Shown: piece by piece, positions 1 to 5,363 of the stretch
How positions within the stretch are numbered: the first letter of the stretch is position 1
How the letters are laid out: each line of letters begins with the position of its first letter
Source: an uncultured Capnocytophaga sp.
GTDB lineage: Bacteria > Bacteroidota > Bacteroidia > Flavobacteriales > Flavobacteriaceae
Direction of reading: 5' to 3'
Assembly: GCA_915070235.1 (NCBI GenBank)
Contig: CAJZFM010000166.1
Location: 1 to 5,363, forward strand
Length of the DNA stretch: 5,363 bases
Translations under genes and position numbers: made by a program
The notes under the pieces: generated by a model
Database searches by the model: none
Seen by the model: the letters and a program-made list of their open reading frames with translations, nothing else
What the model was told of the DNA's origin: nothing

Positions 1-202
1 TAACAAACCATATACCCACTCCCGCCAGTACTATAGGAACTACTGAAAGGAATTGTGTATTGGTTTGTTCTATATCTTTGTCAGAGAGCACATACAATAC
101 CACATATACCCCTACTAAAATAAGTAGCGGGAAAGCTAAGAGAAACAATATTGATTTGGTATTATTTCTTGTTATTTGTTGTTGTATTCCAAGGTATTGC
201 AT
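1..202 (-). CDS. M48 family (HtpX-like) membrane metalloprotease, N-terminal part only
   Basis: This is the first 67 codons of a gene that continues past the left edge; the ATG is at 202-200. The translation opens MQYLGIQQQITRNN, then has a hydrophobic segment at residues 18-38, a short polar loop (SDKDIEQTNTQ) and a second hydrophobic segment from about residue 51 to the edge. The opening (Tyr-x-Gly-Ile-Gln, Arg-Asn-Asn, then a membrane helix) resembles, from memory, the start of Bacteroidota M48 peptidases encoded next to lemA. Those are zinc endopeptidases anchored in the inner membrane. The HExxH zinc-binding motif would lie outside the window, so catalysis cannot be checked. The start lies 12 nt after the EthD-gene stop, in the same frame, which suggests co-transcription. 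No clear Shine-Dalgarno is present; the leader is A/T-rich. A different two-helix membrane protein remains possible, but the nearby lemA supports this call. Confidence 0.72.
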   Translation of the reverse strand, partial: MQYLGIQQQITRNNTKSILFLLAFPLLILVGVYVVLYVLSDKDIEQTNTQFLSVVPIVLAGVGIWFV

Positions 203-214
203 TCTTATTAATGA

Positions 215-577
215 CTAAAATATTCTTTCTTCCATGCCAAGCCACATCACAGAAGCCGCCATATCTACGAATTTTAGTTCGTCTTCACGAAGATCAGCCA
301 AGGCTTTTTGACCTTCTGGAGTATTACGTGCTTGGATAAAATCCTCCTTGTTTTCGTACCACAGCTCCCCCATGGCATCAAACTCAAAAGGGAGTGTTTC
401 CCTTTGGGTAGTGGATTTCTCATCAGTAGGAATGAAAGGAAAGGTCTTTGCATAATCTTTGATATGTAACACCTCCTTATACTTTATCACTTTTTGAGAA
501 TGGGCTTCCCATAGTTTTATGAATTCTTCTCCTGTGAGAGAAGCCTTCTTACGAACTAACATTATAATCTTAAACAT
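215..577 (-). CDS. EthD-domain protein (dimeric alpha/beta-barrel fold), 120 aa
   Basis: A complete 120-residue cytoplasmic protein with no signal peptide or membrane segment. It has the EthD-family pattern: a first beta strand (FKIIMLVRKK, residues 2-11), then a helix with Phe19, Trp23 and His26 (LTGEEFIKLWEAH), a central strand (AMGELWYEN) and a helix (PEGQKALADLREDELKFVD). The Trp-x-x-His pair and the 'PEGQ.AL.D...F.D' tail are typical of the family. EthD proteins are small ferredoxin-like alpha/beta-barrel dimers. The founding member is needed for ethyl tert-butyl ether degradation, but most homologues have no known reaction, so no substrate is proposed. The gene sits between lemA and an M48 peptidase, an unusual place that says little about its role. 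Its ATG (577-575) has no strong ribosome-binding site. The family call is confident; the function is unknown. Confidence 0.85.
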   Translation of the reverse strand: MFKIIMLVRKKASLTGEEFIKLWEAHSQKVIKYKEVLHIKDYAKTFPFIPTDEKSTTQRETLPFEFDAMGELWYENKEDFIQARNTPEGQKALADLREDELKFVDMAASVMWLGMEERIF

Positions 578-589
578 TTTGCTACTTTC

Positions 590-597
590 TAAACATA
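590..597 (-). promoter_or_regulatory. Weak candidate -7 element upstream of the EthD gene
   Basis: On the minus strand the bases read TATGTTTA, one mismatch from the Bacteroidota -7 consensus TAnnTTTG. A TTG lies about 21 nt further upstream, inside the hairpin arm at 612-619. It sits only 12 nt from the EthD start codon, leaving a very short leader. It may be chance in AT-rich DNA; the EthD gene could equally be read from the lemA promoter. Confidence 0.25.
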
Positions 598-611
598 AAA
601 ACTCAGTATCT

Positions 612-635
612 TAGGCTTCAAGATAAAGAAGCCTA
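612..635. terminator. 8-bp perfect hairpin, possible terminator or processing site
   Basis: The arms TAGGCTTC (612-619) and GAAGCCTA (628-635) form a perfect 8-bp stem with an 8-nt loop. On the minus strand it follows the stop codon of the coiled-coil remnant and precedes the EthD gene. It may therefore end or attenuate transcription coming from lemA. The T-run on that strand (TTTTTA, near 601-595) starts about 10 nt after the stem rather than directly, so it is not a textbook intrinsic terminator. Confidence 0.4.
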
Positions 636-644
636 CTAAGCACT

Positions 645-759
645 TCATATATTGTTCATTTGGGCAAAGGTTTTGTGGAAATCTTCCCTTAATTCAGCTA
701 TTTCTTTCCTTAAGTTCGGAACGAAGTTGTGCTATTTCTTCCGTGAGTTCCGAACGTAG
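645..759 (-). pseudogene. Decayed 3' fragment of a coiled-coil 11-residue repeat protein
   Basis: Read on the minus strand from 759, this stretch encodes LRSELTEEIAQ and LRSELKE, then goes out of frame and meets a stop. Removing one A from the A-run in the second unit restores EEIAE, then LREDFHKTFAQ, MNNI and a TGA stop (647-645). The result is three consecutive 11-residue units (positions 759-727, 726-693 and 692-660). Units one and two agree at about 27 of 33 bases plus the single inserted base. The Leu/Ile spacing with Glu/Arg/Lys between is typical of a coiled coil. There is no start codon; a TAA stop (762-760) directly precedes the first unit, so the 5' part is missing. I do not recognise the parent protein. 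The intact copy may exist elsewhere in the genome. Confidence 0.6.
693..759 (-). repeat. Two tandem ~33-bp units inside the coiled-coil remnant
   Basis: Unit 1 (759-727, 33 bp) and unit 2 (726-693, 34 bp) are direct repeats that differ at six positions and one inserted A. Each encodes LRSEL plus an acidic helical half. A third, strongly diverged unit follows. The period of 33 bp equals 11 codons, which suggests growth by duplication within a coding region. Confidence 0.7.
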
Positions 760-799
760 TTATGAAATCTTTTTAATCTTTAACAAGGCATTGTATTAC

Positions 800-1366
800 T
801 TACGAAAAAGAAATCTCTGGTGCTTTATCTAATTGTTTGCGTTCATCCTTTCCTAAGTCAAAGAATGGCTGAGGGGTCATATGCTTAAAGCCTGCTACGA
901 TATTGGTAGGAATGGATTGGATTGCTGTATTGAGTTCCTTGGTGGTGGAGTTGAAATAACGACGTACAGAGGCCAATTTGTTCTCTATATCAGCAATTTC
1001 TTCCTGCAAGTGCATAAAATTGGTATTGGCTTTGAGTTCTGGATAGGCCTCTACCTGCACACTGAAAGCACGCATAGCTGAAGAGAGTTCTTTTTCAGCC
1101 TCAATTTTATCATTCACAGTAGTGGCACTGAGCGCCTGAGAGCGCGCTTGAGTTACGCGAGTGAGTACCTCTGCCTCGTGGTTCATATAACCCTTTACGG
1201 CAGCTACTAACTGTGGAATCAGGTCATGGCGCTGCTTGAGCTGTACATCTATATCAGCAAAAGCATTCTCTCGGTTATTGGCCAAGGCTACCAATTTGTT
1301 ATTGGCACTGATGTACCAAAGCACTACTACCACTACAAGGGCAATGACAATAATAAGTCCAGTCAT
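800..1366 (-). CDS. lemA: LemA family membrane protein, 188 aa
   Basis: A complete LemA protein of usual family length. Residues 3-20 form one strongly hydrophobic N-terminal membrane anchor (GLIIVIALVVVVVLWYIS), followed by the family signature: NKLVALANNRENAFADIDVQLKQRHDLIPQLVAAVKGYMNHE, which is given here only in parts (Asp-Val-Gln-Leu-Lys, Arg-His-Asp-Leu-Ile-Pro, Val-Lys-Gly-Tyr). The rest is mostly helical, with the expected LQEEIADIENKLASVRRYFN block and a C-terminal tail ending in KAPEISFS. LemA proteins have a short N-terminal end, one membrane helix and a helical-bundle domain; their molecular role is poorly defined. They are often encoded beside M48/HtpX-like peptidases, and such a gene begins at 202 here, separated by a coiled-coil remnant and an EthD gene. 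A Bacteroidota-type -7 element lies 25 nt upstream of the ATG. The family call is nearly certain. Confidence 0.95.
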   Translation of the reverse strand: MTGLIIVIALVVVVVLWYISANNKLVALANNRENAFADIDVQLKQRHDLIPQLVAAVKGYMNHEAEVLTRVTQARSQALSATTVNDKIEAEKELSSAMRAFSVQVEAYPELKANTNFMHLQEEIADIENKLASVRRYFNSTTKELNTAIQSIPTNIVAGFKHMTPQPFFDLGKDERKQLDKAPEISFS

Positions 1367-1390
1367 GATAAGATGAATTTAAATTTCTCG

Positions 1391-1398
1391 CAAAAGTA
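1391..1398 (-). promoter_or_regulatory. Candidate lemA promoter, -7 element TACTTTTG
   Basis: The minus strand reads TACTTTTG, a full match to the Bacteroidota -7 consensus TAnnTTTG. It lies 24 nt before the lemA ATG, which predicts a leader of roughly 20 nt. No convincing -33 TTG/TTTG was seen at the expected spacing; the upstream DNA is a T-run. This suggests lemA starts its own transcription unit instead of depending on feoAB read-through. Confidence 0.55.
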
Positions 1399-1440
1399 AT
1401 CAAAAAAAACGAGTATTCCTACTTTTTTAATGCCAATCAA

Positions 1441-1543
1441 TAGTTAAAATGAAGAGACGCTAAACCTTCTAAGACGCAATAAATTGCGTCTCTACCTGGG
1501 TGCAAGCCAATTTGTAGAAACGCAATTTATTTCATCTTAACTA
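1441..1543. repeat. ~103-bp folded inverted-repeat element (MITE- or REP-like)
   Basis: The stretch between feoB and lemA is almost entirely built of nested inverted repeats. The ends form 13-bp terminal inverted repeats matching at 12 positions: TAGTTAAAATGAA (1441-1453) against the reverse complement of 1531-1543. Inside, 1472-1495 and 1514-1537 are inverted copies matching at 21 of 24 positions. The first copy is itself a palindrome (AGACGCAAT at 1472-1480, ATTGCGTCT at 1483-1491). AGAGACGC (1453-1460) can also pair with GCGTCTCT (1486-1493), giving an alternative fold. No open reading frame is present. A GTAGAGACGCAATTTATTGC-type sequence is, from memory, a recurrent intergenic repeat in some bacterial genomes. 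It could also help end feoB transcripts, though there is no clear U-tract. Only a TA dinucleotide could be a target duplication. Confidence 0.6.
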
Positions 1544-1559
1544 ATTAAACTTTTGTTTA

Positions 1560-3671
1560 TCAACTCAAGAGCTGATAAGCAGCAAAAGCCGAAAGATACG
1601 CAAAGCCTGTCATGAAAACCCATTGCAAAATCGCCCATTTCCAGCTATTGGTTTCCTTGCGTACGATGGCAAAGGTACTGATACACTGCATAGCGGAGGC
1701 AAAGAATAGCAAGATAGAGACTCCTGTGGCCAAATTAAAGACAGGGGTACCATCAGAACGCATCTCTTGTTGCAAACGAGCCACCACTGTACGTTGCTCT
1801 GCCTCGCCCTCTTCTACATCTACCTCTCCCAAACTATAGATAGTGGCCAAGGTACTTACAAAGGTCTCACGTGCGGCGAAGGAGCCTAATACAGCAATAC
1901 TGATCTTCCAGTCATAGCCTAAGGGACGGAACACAGGTTCTACAAACTTGCCCATATTTCCCAAAAGGGAGTTTTCGGTACGATAGCTCAAAAGGTAATG
2001 TTCCTTCTCGTTCTCATCCCAACCATATTGGCTGGCCAGCTGCTCGGTATGTTCCTCAGCATTGCGGTACTTCTCACTTAGCCCATGGGTCTGTAAGAAC
2101 CAGATGAGTACCGTCATGAAGAATATAATCTTCCCTGCGCTGAGCACAAAGGCTTTAGACTTATCATATACAGTTAGTAGCACATTTCGTGCCAAAGGTA
2201 CTTTGTAGGTCGGCATCTCTACAATAAAGTGTGTTTGGAAAGCATTCTTCAGCACCAAGAACTTGCTCAAGAGCCAAGCGGAGAAAATGGCCATAAATAC
2301 GCCAAACATATAGAGCAAGAAAAGCGCGACTGCCTGATTGTTAAAGAAGAAGTAATTCCCCTCTGGAATCACGAGCTTTATCATAATCAGATAGATAGGC
2401 AGTCGTGCAGAACAAGTGATAAAGGGAGTTACCAAAATAGCAATCAGTCGCTCTCGCCAGCTCTCAATAGTACGAGTGGCCATTACCGCAGGTATAGCAC
2501 AGGCGGCACCTGAGATTAGCGGAATTGTTCCCTTACCATTAAGCCCAAAGGGACGCATAATCCTATCCATAAGGAAAACTACCCTACTCATATAGCCGCT
2601 TTCCTCCAATAGGGAGATAAAGAAAAAGAGCAGTGCTATCTGAGGGACAAAGGAAACTACGGCAGTAAGCCCAGGAATCACCCCATCTACCAAGAGGGAG
2701 GTGAGCGAGCCTTCGGGCAATACATTGCCGATCCAAGTGCCTACCCAGCCTAAAGTGCTTTCTATCCAACCCTTGGGGTATTCACTTACATAGAAGATTA
2801 CCTGAAAAATCAGCAGCAATATGGCCATAAAAATCACATAGCCCCATACCTTGTGCAGAAGGATTTTATCTAAAAGAGCACGAGTACCTACCGCTGTTAC
2901 CTTATAAGTATCCTTGAGTGCATGGTTTATAGCCTGATAACGGAGAATGGTCTCCCGCTGCTGCATTTTCTTGATTTCAGCATCGGTTTTTATATGCTCT
3001 TTTTGAATTTCTACCTTGCGCAATGCCCCTATCACCTCAAAGTTTTGAGAGATGACCATCCAGAGTTTGCCTAATTCTTCATTGGGGAATTTCTCCTTGA
3101 GCGTTTTGAAATAAGTAGGGTCTATGCGGTTGATATCTATAACCTTCTCCAAGGGGAGTTTCTTGTAATTGATAATCAACTCTTTCAACTCCTCTATCCC
3201 CATTTTCTGTCGAGTGCTCACAAGAGCTATGCGTGTATGGAGTGCGGCCTCCAAGGCGGGTATGTCTATGGTGATACCACGAGGCTTCATCCGATCAGCC
3301 ATATTGATAGCCAAGATCATAGGAATACCAAAGTCTTTTATCTGGGTATAGAGATAGAGGTTTTGCTTAAGGTTCTCCACATCTGCCACCAGCACTACCA
3401 CATCAGGAAAGTCTATATCATCTTTGTCCAAAAGACAACTAACAGCCACCTTCTCGTCCATAGAATTAGGATTGGTACTATAGGTGCCTGGTAGGTCGTA
3501 TATTCGGGCATTGATTGTCTGGGAGAGCTTACAGAAACCCACTTTCTTATCCACAGTAACCCCTGGGTAGTTCCCCACATGCTGGTTCATACCCGTTAGC
3601 AGGTTGAAGATAGAGGATTTCCCTACATTAGGGTTCCCTATCAGTGCTACTTTTATCTCATGCTTACTCAT
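1560..3671 (-). CDS. feoB: Ferrous iron transporter FeoB, 703 aa
   Basis: A full-length FeoB, the inner-membrane protein that brings Fe(II) into the cytoplasm. The N-terminal G domain has every GTPase motif: G1 GNPNVGKS (residues 12-19), G2 Thr39 within NYPGVTV, G3 DLPG (59-62), G4 NMAD (123-126) and G5 STR (152-154). A helical GDI-like spacer follows at about 160-270. The membrane part starts near residue 276. The first gate half has GYMSRVVFLMDR (359-370), then Cys391 in GAACAIPA and Cys420 in CSARLP. The second has SFAARETFVSTL (597-608), then Cys663 in MQCIST. The C terminus (VRKETNSWKW and a last helix to 703) is intact. The start ATG overlaps the feoA stop by 8 nt (ATGAGTAA), which implies translational coupling. 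FeoA is a separate gene, unlike the FeoA-FeoB fusions known in some Bacteroidota, and no feoC is present. No truncation or missing key residue was found. Confidence 0.98.
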   Translation of the reverse strand: MSKHEIKVALIGNPNVGKSSIFNLLTGMNQHVGNYPGVTVDKKVGFCKLSQTINARIYDLPGTYSTNPNSMDEKVAVSCLLDKDDIDFPDVVVLVADVENLKQNLYLYTQIKDFGIPMILAINMADRMKPRGITIDIPALEAALHTRIALVSTRQKMGIEELKELIINYKKLPLEKVIDINRIDPTYFKTLKEKFPNEELGKLWMVISQNFEVIGALRKVEIQKEHIKTDAEIKKMQQRETILRYQAINHALKDTYKVTAVGTRALLDKILLHKVWGYVIFMAILLLIFQVIFYVSEYPKGWIESTLGWVGTWIGNVLPEGSLTSLLVDGVIPGLTAVVSFVPQIALLFFFISLLEESGYMSRVVFLMDRIMRPFGLNGKGTIPLISGAACAIPAVMATRTIESWRERLIAILVTPFITCSARLPIYLIMIKLVIPEGNYFFFNNQAVALFLLYMFGVFMAIFSAWLLSKFLVLKNAFQTHFIVEMPTYKVPLARNVLLTVYDKSKAFVLSAGKIIFFMTVLIWFLQTHGLSEKYRNAEEHTEQLASQYGWDENEKEHYLLSYRTENSLLGNMGKFVEPVFRPLGYDWKISIAVLGSFAARETFVSTLATIYSLGEVDVEEGEAEQRTVVARLQQEMRSDGTPVFNLATGVSILLFFASAMQCISTFAIVRKETNSWKWAILQWVFMTGFAYLSAFAAYQLLS

Positions 3672-3909
3672 TGGAATCTGAATTAGAGAGTTCTACCTCA
3701 ATATATTGTGCCATCTCTCGGCGAATAGCCATATGAGTATCATTAATAATCAAATAGAGCGGGTCTCCCAAAGGGGCTATCTCCACCAGTTCTATACTAT
3801 TGCCTGGAAGGCAGCCCAGCTCCAATAGTTTTATCGGCAACTGTTCGGTAGCTACATCCTTGATAAGACATTTATCCCCACGCTTAAGGTCATTGACAGT
3901 AAGAGTCAT
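3664..3909 (-). CDS. feoA: Ferrous iron transport protein FeoA, 81 aa
   Basis: A complete small cytoplasmic protein of the usual FeoA length with an SH3-like beta-barrel fold. Family marks are the opening LTVNDLKRGDKCLI, the helix and turn KLLELGCLPGNSIELVE (residues about 27-43), the APLGDPLYL stretch (45-53) and the closing MAIRREMAQYIEVE (60-73). FeoA is needed for full FeoB transport in several bacteria and is thought to bind or regulate FeoB. It is the first gene of the feoAB unit and its stop overlaps the feoB start. A -7 element (TACCTTTG) lies 27 nt upstream of the ATG. The leader is A/T-rich without a Shine-Dalgarno, as is common in this phylum. I saw no convincing Fur or DtxR-type operator upstream, so iron control is expected from family knowledge but is not shown. 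Confidence 0.96.
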   Translation of the reverse strand: MTLTVNDLKRGDKCLIKDVATEQLPIKLLELGCLPGNSIELVEIAPLGDPLYLIINDTHMAIRREMAQYIEVELSNSDSNE

Positions 3910-3935
3910 TTTTATTTATACTTAATTTAAAGTCG

Positions 3936-3943
3936 CAAAGGTA
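3936..3943 (-). promoter_or_regulatory. Candidate feoAB promoter, -7 element TACCTTTG
   Basis: The minus strand reads TACCTTTG, a full match to TAnnTTTG and the commonest form of this element in Bacteroidota. It is 26 nt upstream of the feoA ATG, so the leader would be about 20 nt. The -33 region is only a T-run (about 20 nt upstream) and is weak. It lies close to the divergent promoter at 3975-3982. Confidence 0.65.
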
Positions 3944-3974
3944 CTATTTTTTTCCTATATATGAAAAATTTTAT

Positions 3975-3982
3975 TACATTTG
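3975..3982 (+). promoter_or_regulatory. Candidate promoter of the divergent membrane-protein gene, -7 element TACATTTG
   Basis: The plus strand reads TACATTTG, a full match to TAnnTTTG, 27 nt before the ATG at 4010. The expected -33 region (about 3948-3954) is a T-run without TTG. A purine-rich AAAAGGA (3994-4000), 9 nt before the ATG, could serve as a ribosome-binding site and supports that start. Confidence 0.5.
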
Positions 3983-4009
3983 TACTCTATAAGAAAAGGA
4001 CTAAAGCCT

Positions 4010-5363
4010 ATGAAAAATTATCGCTTGCGCTCGGTAGTACTATTGCAGATTGCCTTGCTTGCACTGGTTGGTTTACTTGTTTTTATAACCCAATTTATCA
4101 ACGATAAGGTCTATATATATGGGTACGAACCTGCTGAAGAGTTCTTAAGGGTAGTACTCTCTCCTTTCTATGCTCTTACCGATAACAGCCAGTATGGCAA
4201 CTCTTTCTTCCTATTGTTACATTCCCTCTGCTATTTTTTGTTTTTCTCTATGGTAGTGGGAAATATCATAGGGGTTATTTGGTATTATATCAAGAAAAAA
4301 ACACTCAAACCCTTGCCTTGGATGGAGGATTTTCTACTAGGGGAGGTTATTTTCATAGGTATATTGGTTATCAATTATCTTATCATCTATCTGACGAATC
4401 ATTTTTCCTTTGAAATAGAAAAAGATACCTCCTTACTTATGTTTATGGCAGCCTTTGTAGGGTATCTTCCCGTTTTTCTTTTAGGCAGATGGCTTTGGCG
4501 ACGCGGTATTCGGCTATTGGGAGGTGTGGCTTTGGCTATTTGTGGTATTACTCTTGCCTTTATATCAGGTATTAGTATCTATGCCTATCATAAACAGCCG
4601 AAAGAGCAGAATTTTGATGACTATTCCTATATCAATAAAGATTACGACCCTGAGCCAAGAGCGACCGACTCTTATGTATATTATGAAGAAGAACCTATAG
4701 AAGAGAGTCCTGAAGAAGAGGATGAGCCTTGTATTACCTATCGCATTGAAGAAGAAACCAAAGGGACCTACAATCCGCTTGCTTTTAAGGCAGACCAAGA
4801 GGATTATATGGAATGGGATAAGCCTGAGGAGTTTTACAAGTGGGATTCTGATAAATTTGGTCGTGATTTCTTTACAAAATTATTCGATCAGGTGAAATCT
4901 GTACTTGGTTTAGAAGAAATCTCTCGTGAGATAGACCGTAGTAAAGAAAGCAAAGATGCCCAAGGAAAAAACCTCTATAATTTCACGACGGAACTCGGCA
5001 AAGACTCTTATATGCTCTCCTCCTTTTGGAAACATTTCGGTACTTTTACCCTAGAAAATATGGATCAGAATCAACTGCTCCGTTATAGTGCTAGAGCGCG
5101 TTACCTACTTAAGGTGTATTATCTGGATAAGAACAATATCTCTTTATATAAAGACATCTACCGAGTGATGGAACAAACCGAGAAAGAAGAGCCTGCTTCA
5201 GGGGGTTATAGTGAGAAATGGATGCTAGAAAACCAACTAAGAGGACTGGTAAGGATATATACTCAGTACAATCTCTCTGAGGAACTCCGTCGGGATCTGA
5301 ACAATAGCGATATAGATGATACCGAGATACGCTGGGCGTATTCCTTTTGGTCTCGCCGATATA
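4010..5363 (+). CDS. Unrecognised five-helix membrane protein with long acidic periplasmic region (3' end cut)
   Basis: An uninterrupted frame of 451 codons with no stop before the window edge. I do not recognise the family. The start MKNYRLRSVV has an AAAAGGA 9 nt upstream and a candidate -7 element. Hydrophobic segments lie at about residues 8-30, 65-93, 108-129, 142-159 and 169-193. Positive clusters (KKK at 95-97, RWLWRRGIR at 160-168) place the N terminus in the cytoplasm and residues 194 onward in the periplasm. Residues 200-250 are rich in Asp, Glu and Tyr (for example YYEEEPIEESPEEEDEP, 224-240) and probably unstructured. Residues 285-451 look helical and charged, including an RSKESKDAQGK stretch and a helical block from about 353 to 392. 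No catalytic, nucleotide-binding or metal-binding motif was seen. Base and codon use resemble the neighbours. It is divergent from feoA; a shared function is only possible, not shown. Confidence 0.85.
   Translation, partial: MKNYRLRSVVLLQIALLALVGLLVFITQFINDKVYIYGYEPAEEFLRVVLSPFYALTDNSQYGNSFFLLLHSLCYFLFFSMVVGNIIGVIWYYIKKKTLKPLPWMEDFLLGEVIFIGILVINYLIIYLTNHFSFEIEKDTSLLMFMAAFVGYLPVFLLGRWLWRRGIRLLGGVALAICGITLAFISGISIYAYHKQPKEQNFDDYSYINKDYDPEPRATDSYVYYEEEPIEESPEEEDEPCITYRIEEETKGTYNPLAFKADQEDYMEWDKPEEFYKWDSDKFGRDFFTKLFDQVKSVLGLEEISREIDRSKESKDAQGKNLYNFTTELGKDSYMLSSFWKHFGTFTLENMDQNQLLRYSARARYLLKVYYLDKNNISLYKDIYRVMEQTEKEEPASGGYSEKWMLENQLRGLVRIYTQYNLSEELRRDLNNSDIDDTEIRWAYSFWSRRY

Noticed and set aside
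151..339. Plus-strand 62-codon frame starting MIWYYFLL.
   Set aside because: It lies antisense across the EthD gene and the start of the M48 gene, both of which have family-level support. Its hydrophobic start is the complement of coding and spacer DNA.
714..755. A 9-bp inverted repeat, GTTCGGAAC (714-722) and GTTCCGAAC (747-755), resembling an operator or stem.
   Set aside because: Each copy is nearly self-palindromic and they occupy the same place in the two tandem coding units. They differ only in the central base, so the symmetry is a by-product of the direct repeat.
881..1081. Plus-strand 66-codon frame within lemA.
   Set aside because: Antisense to a clear LemA family gene, with no promoter or ribosome-binding signal.
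2229..3494. Several 60-94-codon plus-strand frames, and one minus-strand frame at 2584-2769, inside feoB.
   Set aside because: All overlap the uninterrupted FeoB frame with its complete motif set; none has independent support.
3910..4009. Possible Fur, DtxR or riboswitch control site ahead of feoA.
   Set aside because: The interval is AT-rich and has short AAAATTTT-like palindromes, but nothing close to a Fur box or DtxR-type operator, and it is too short and unstructured for a known riboswitch.
4565..4798. Minus-strand 77-codon frame inside the long plus-strand gene.
   Set aside because: It is antisense to the acidic Asp/Glu/Tyr-rich region, whose codons give Phe/Leu/Ile/Val-rich reverse-strand translations. 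No start signal was seen and the plus-strand frame is much longer.

Overview
The window looks like chromosomal DNA of a Bacteroidota member, most likely a Flavobacteriia species (Capnocytophaga-like, an inference from style only). Three upstream regions carry the Bacteroidota -7 motif TAnnTTTG (TACCTTTG, TACTTTTG, TACATTTG). Shine-Dalgarno sequences are mostly absent and replaced by A/T-rich leaders. The FeoB and LemA/M48 proteins read like the flavobacterial versions of those families.

Layout: reading leftward on the minus strand there are two transcription blocks. The right-hand block (3909 to 1560) is feoA-feoB, the two-protein ferrous iron uptake system, with an 8-nt overlap between the genes. 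Downstream of feoB lies a ~100-bp folded, inverted-repeat intergenic element (1441-1543) that looks like a small non-coding repeat or MITE. The left-hand block begins with lemA (1366-800), followed by a decayed fragment of a coiled-coil repeat gene (759-645), an EthD-domain protein (577-215), and the first 67 codons of a membrane M48 (HtpX-like) peptidase cut by the window edge (202-1). LemA and M48 genes are usually direct neighbours; here about 600 bp of other material sits between them.

On the plus strand, divergent from feoA, an open reading frame starts at 4010 and runs off the right edge (451 codons seen). It encodes an unrecognised membrane protein: five predicted membrane segments, then a long acidic, tyrosine-rich and then helical C-terminal region predicted to be periplasmic. 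Its putative promoter and the feoA promoter lie within about 50 bp of each other.

How the genes work together: FeoA and FeoB form one iron uptake system. LemA and the M48 peptidase are a recurrent membrane pair of poorly known function. The plus-strand protein has no established link to iron beyond sharing the divergent intergenic region. No complete novel system is evident. The best leads are the unknown membrane protein, the folded intergenic repeat and the disrupted lemA-M48 arrangement. No rRNA, tRNA, CRISPR array or transposase gene was seen.
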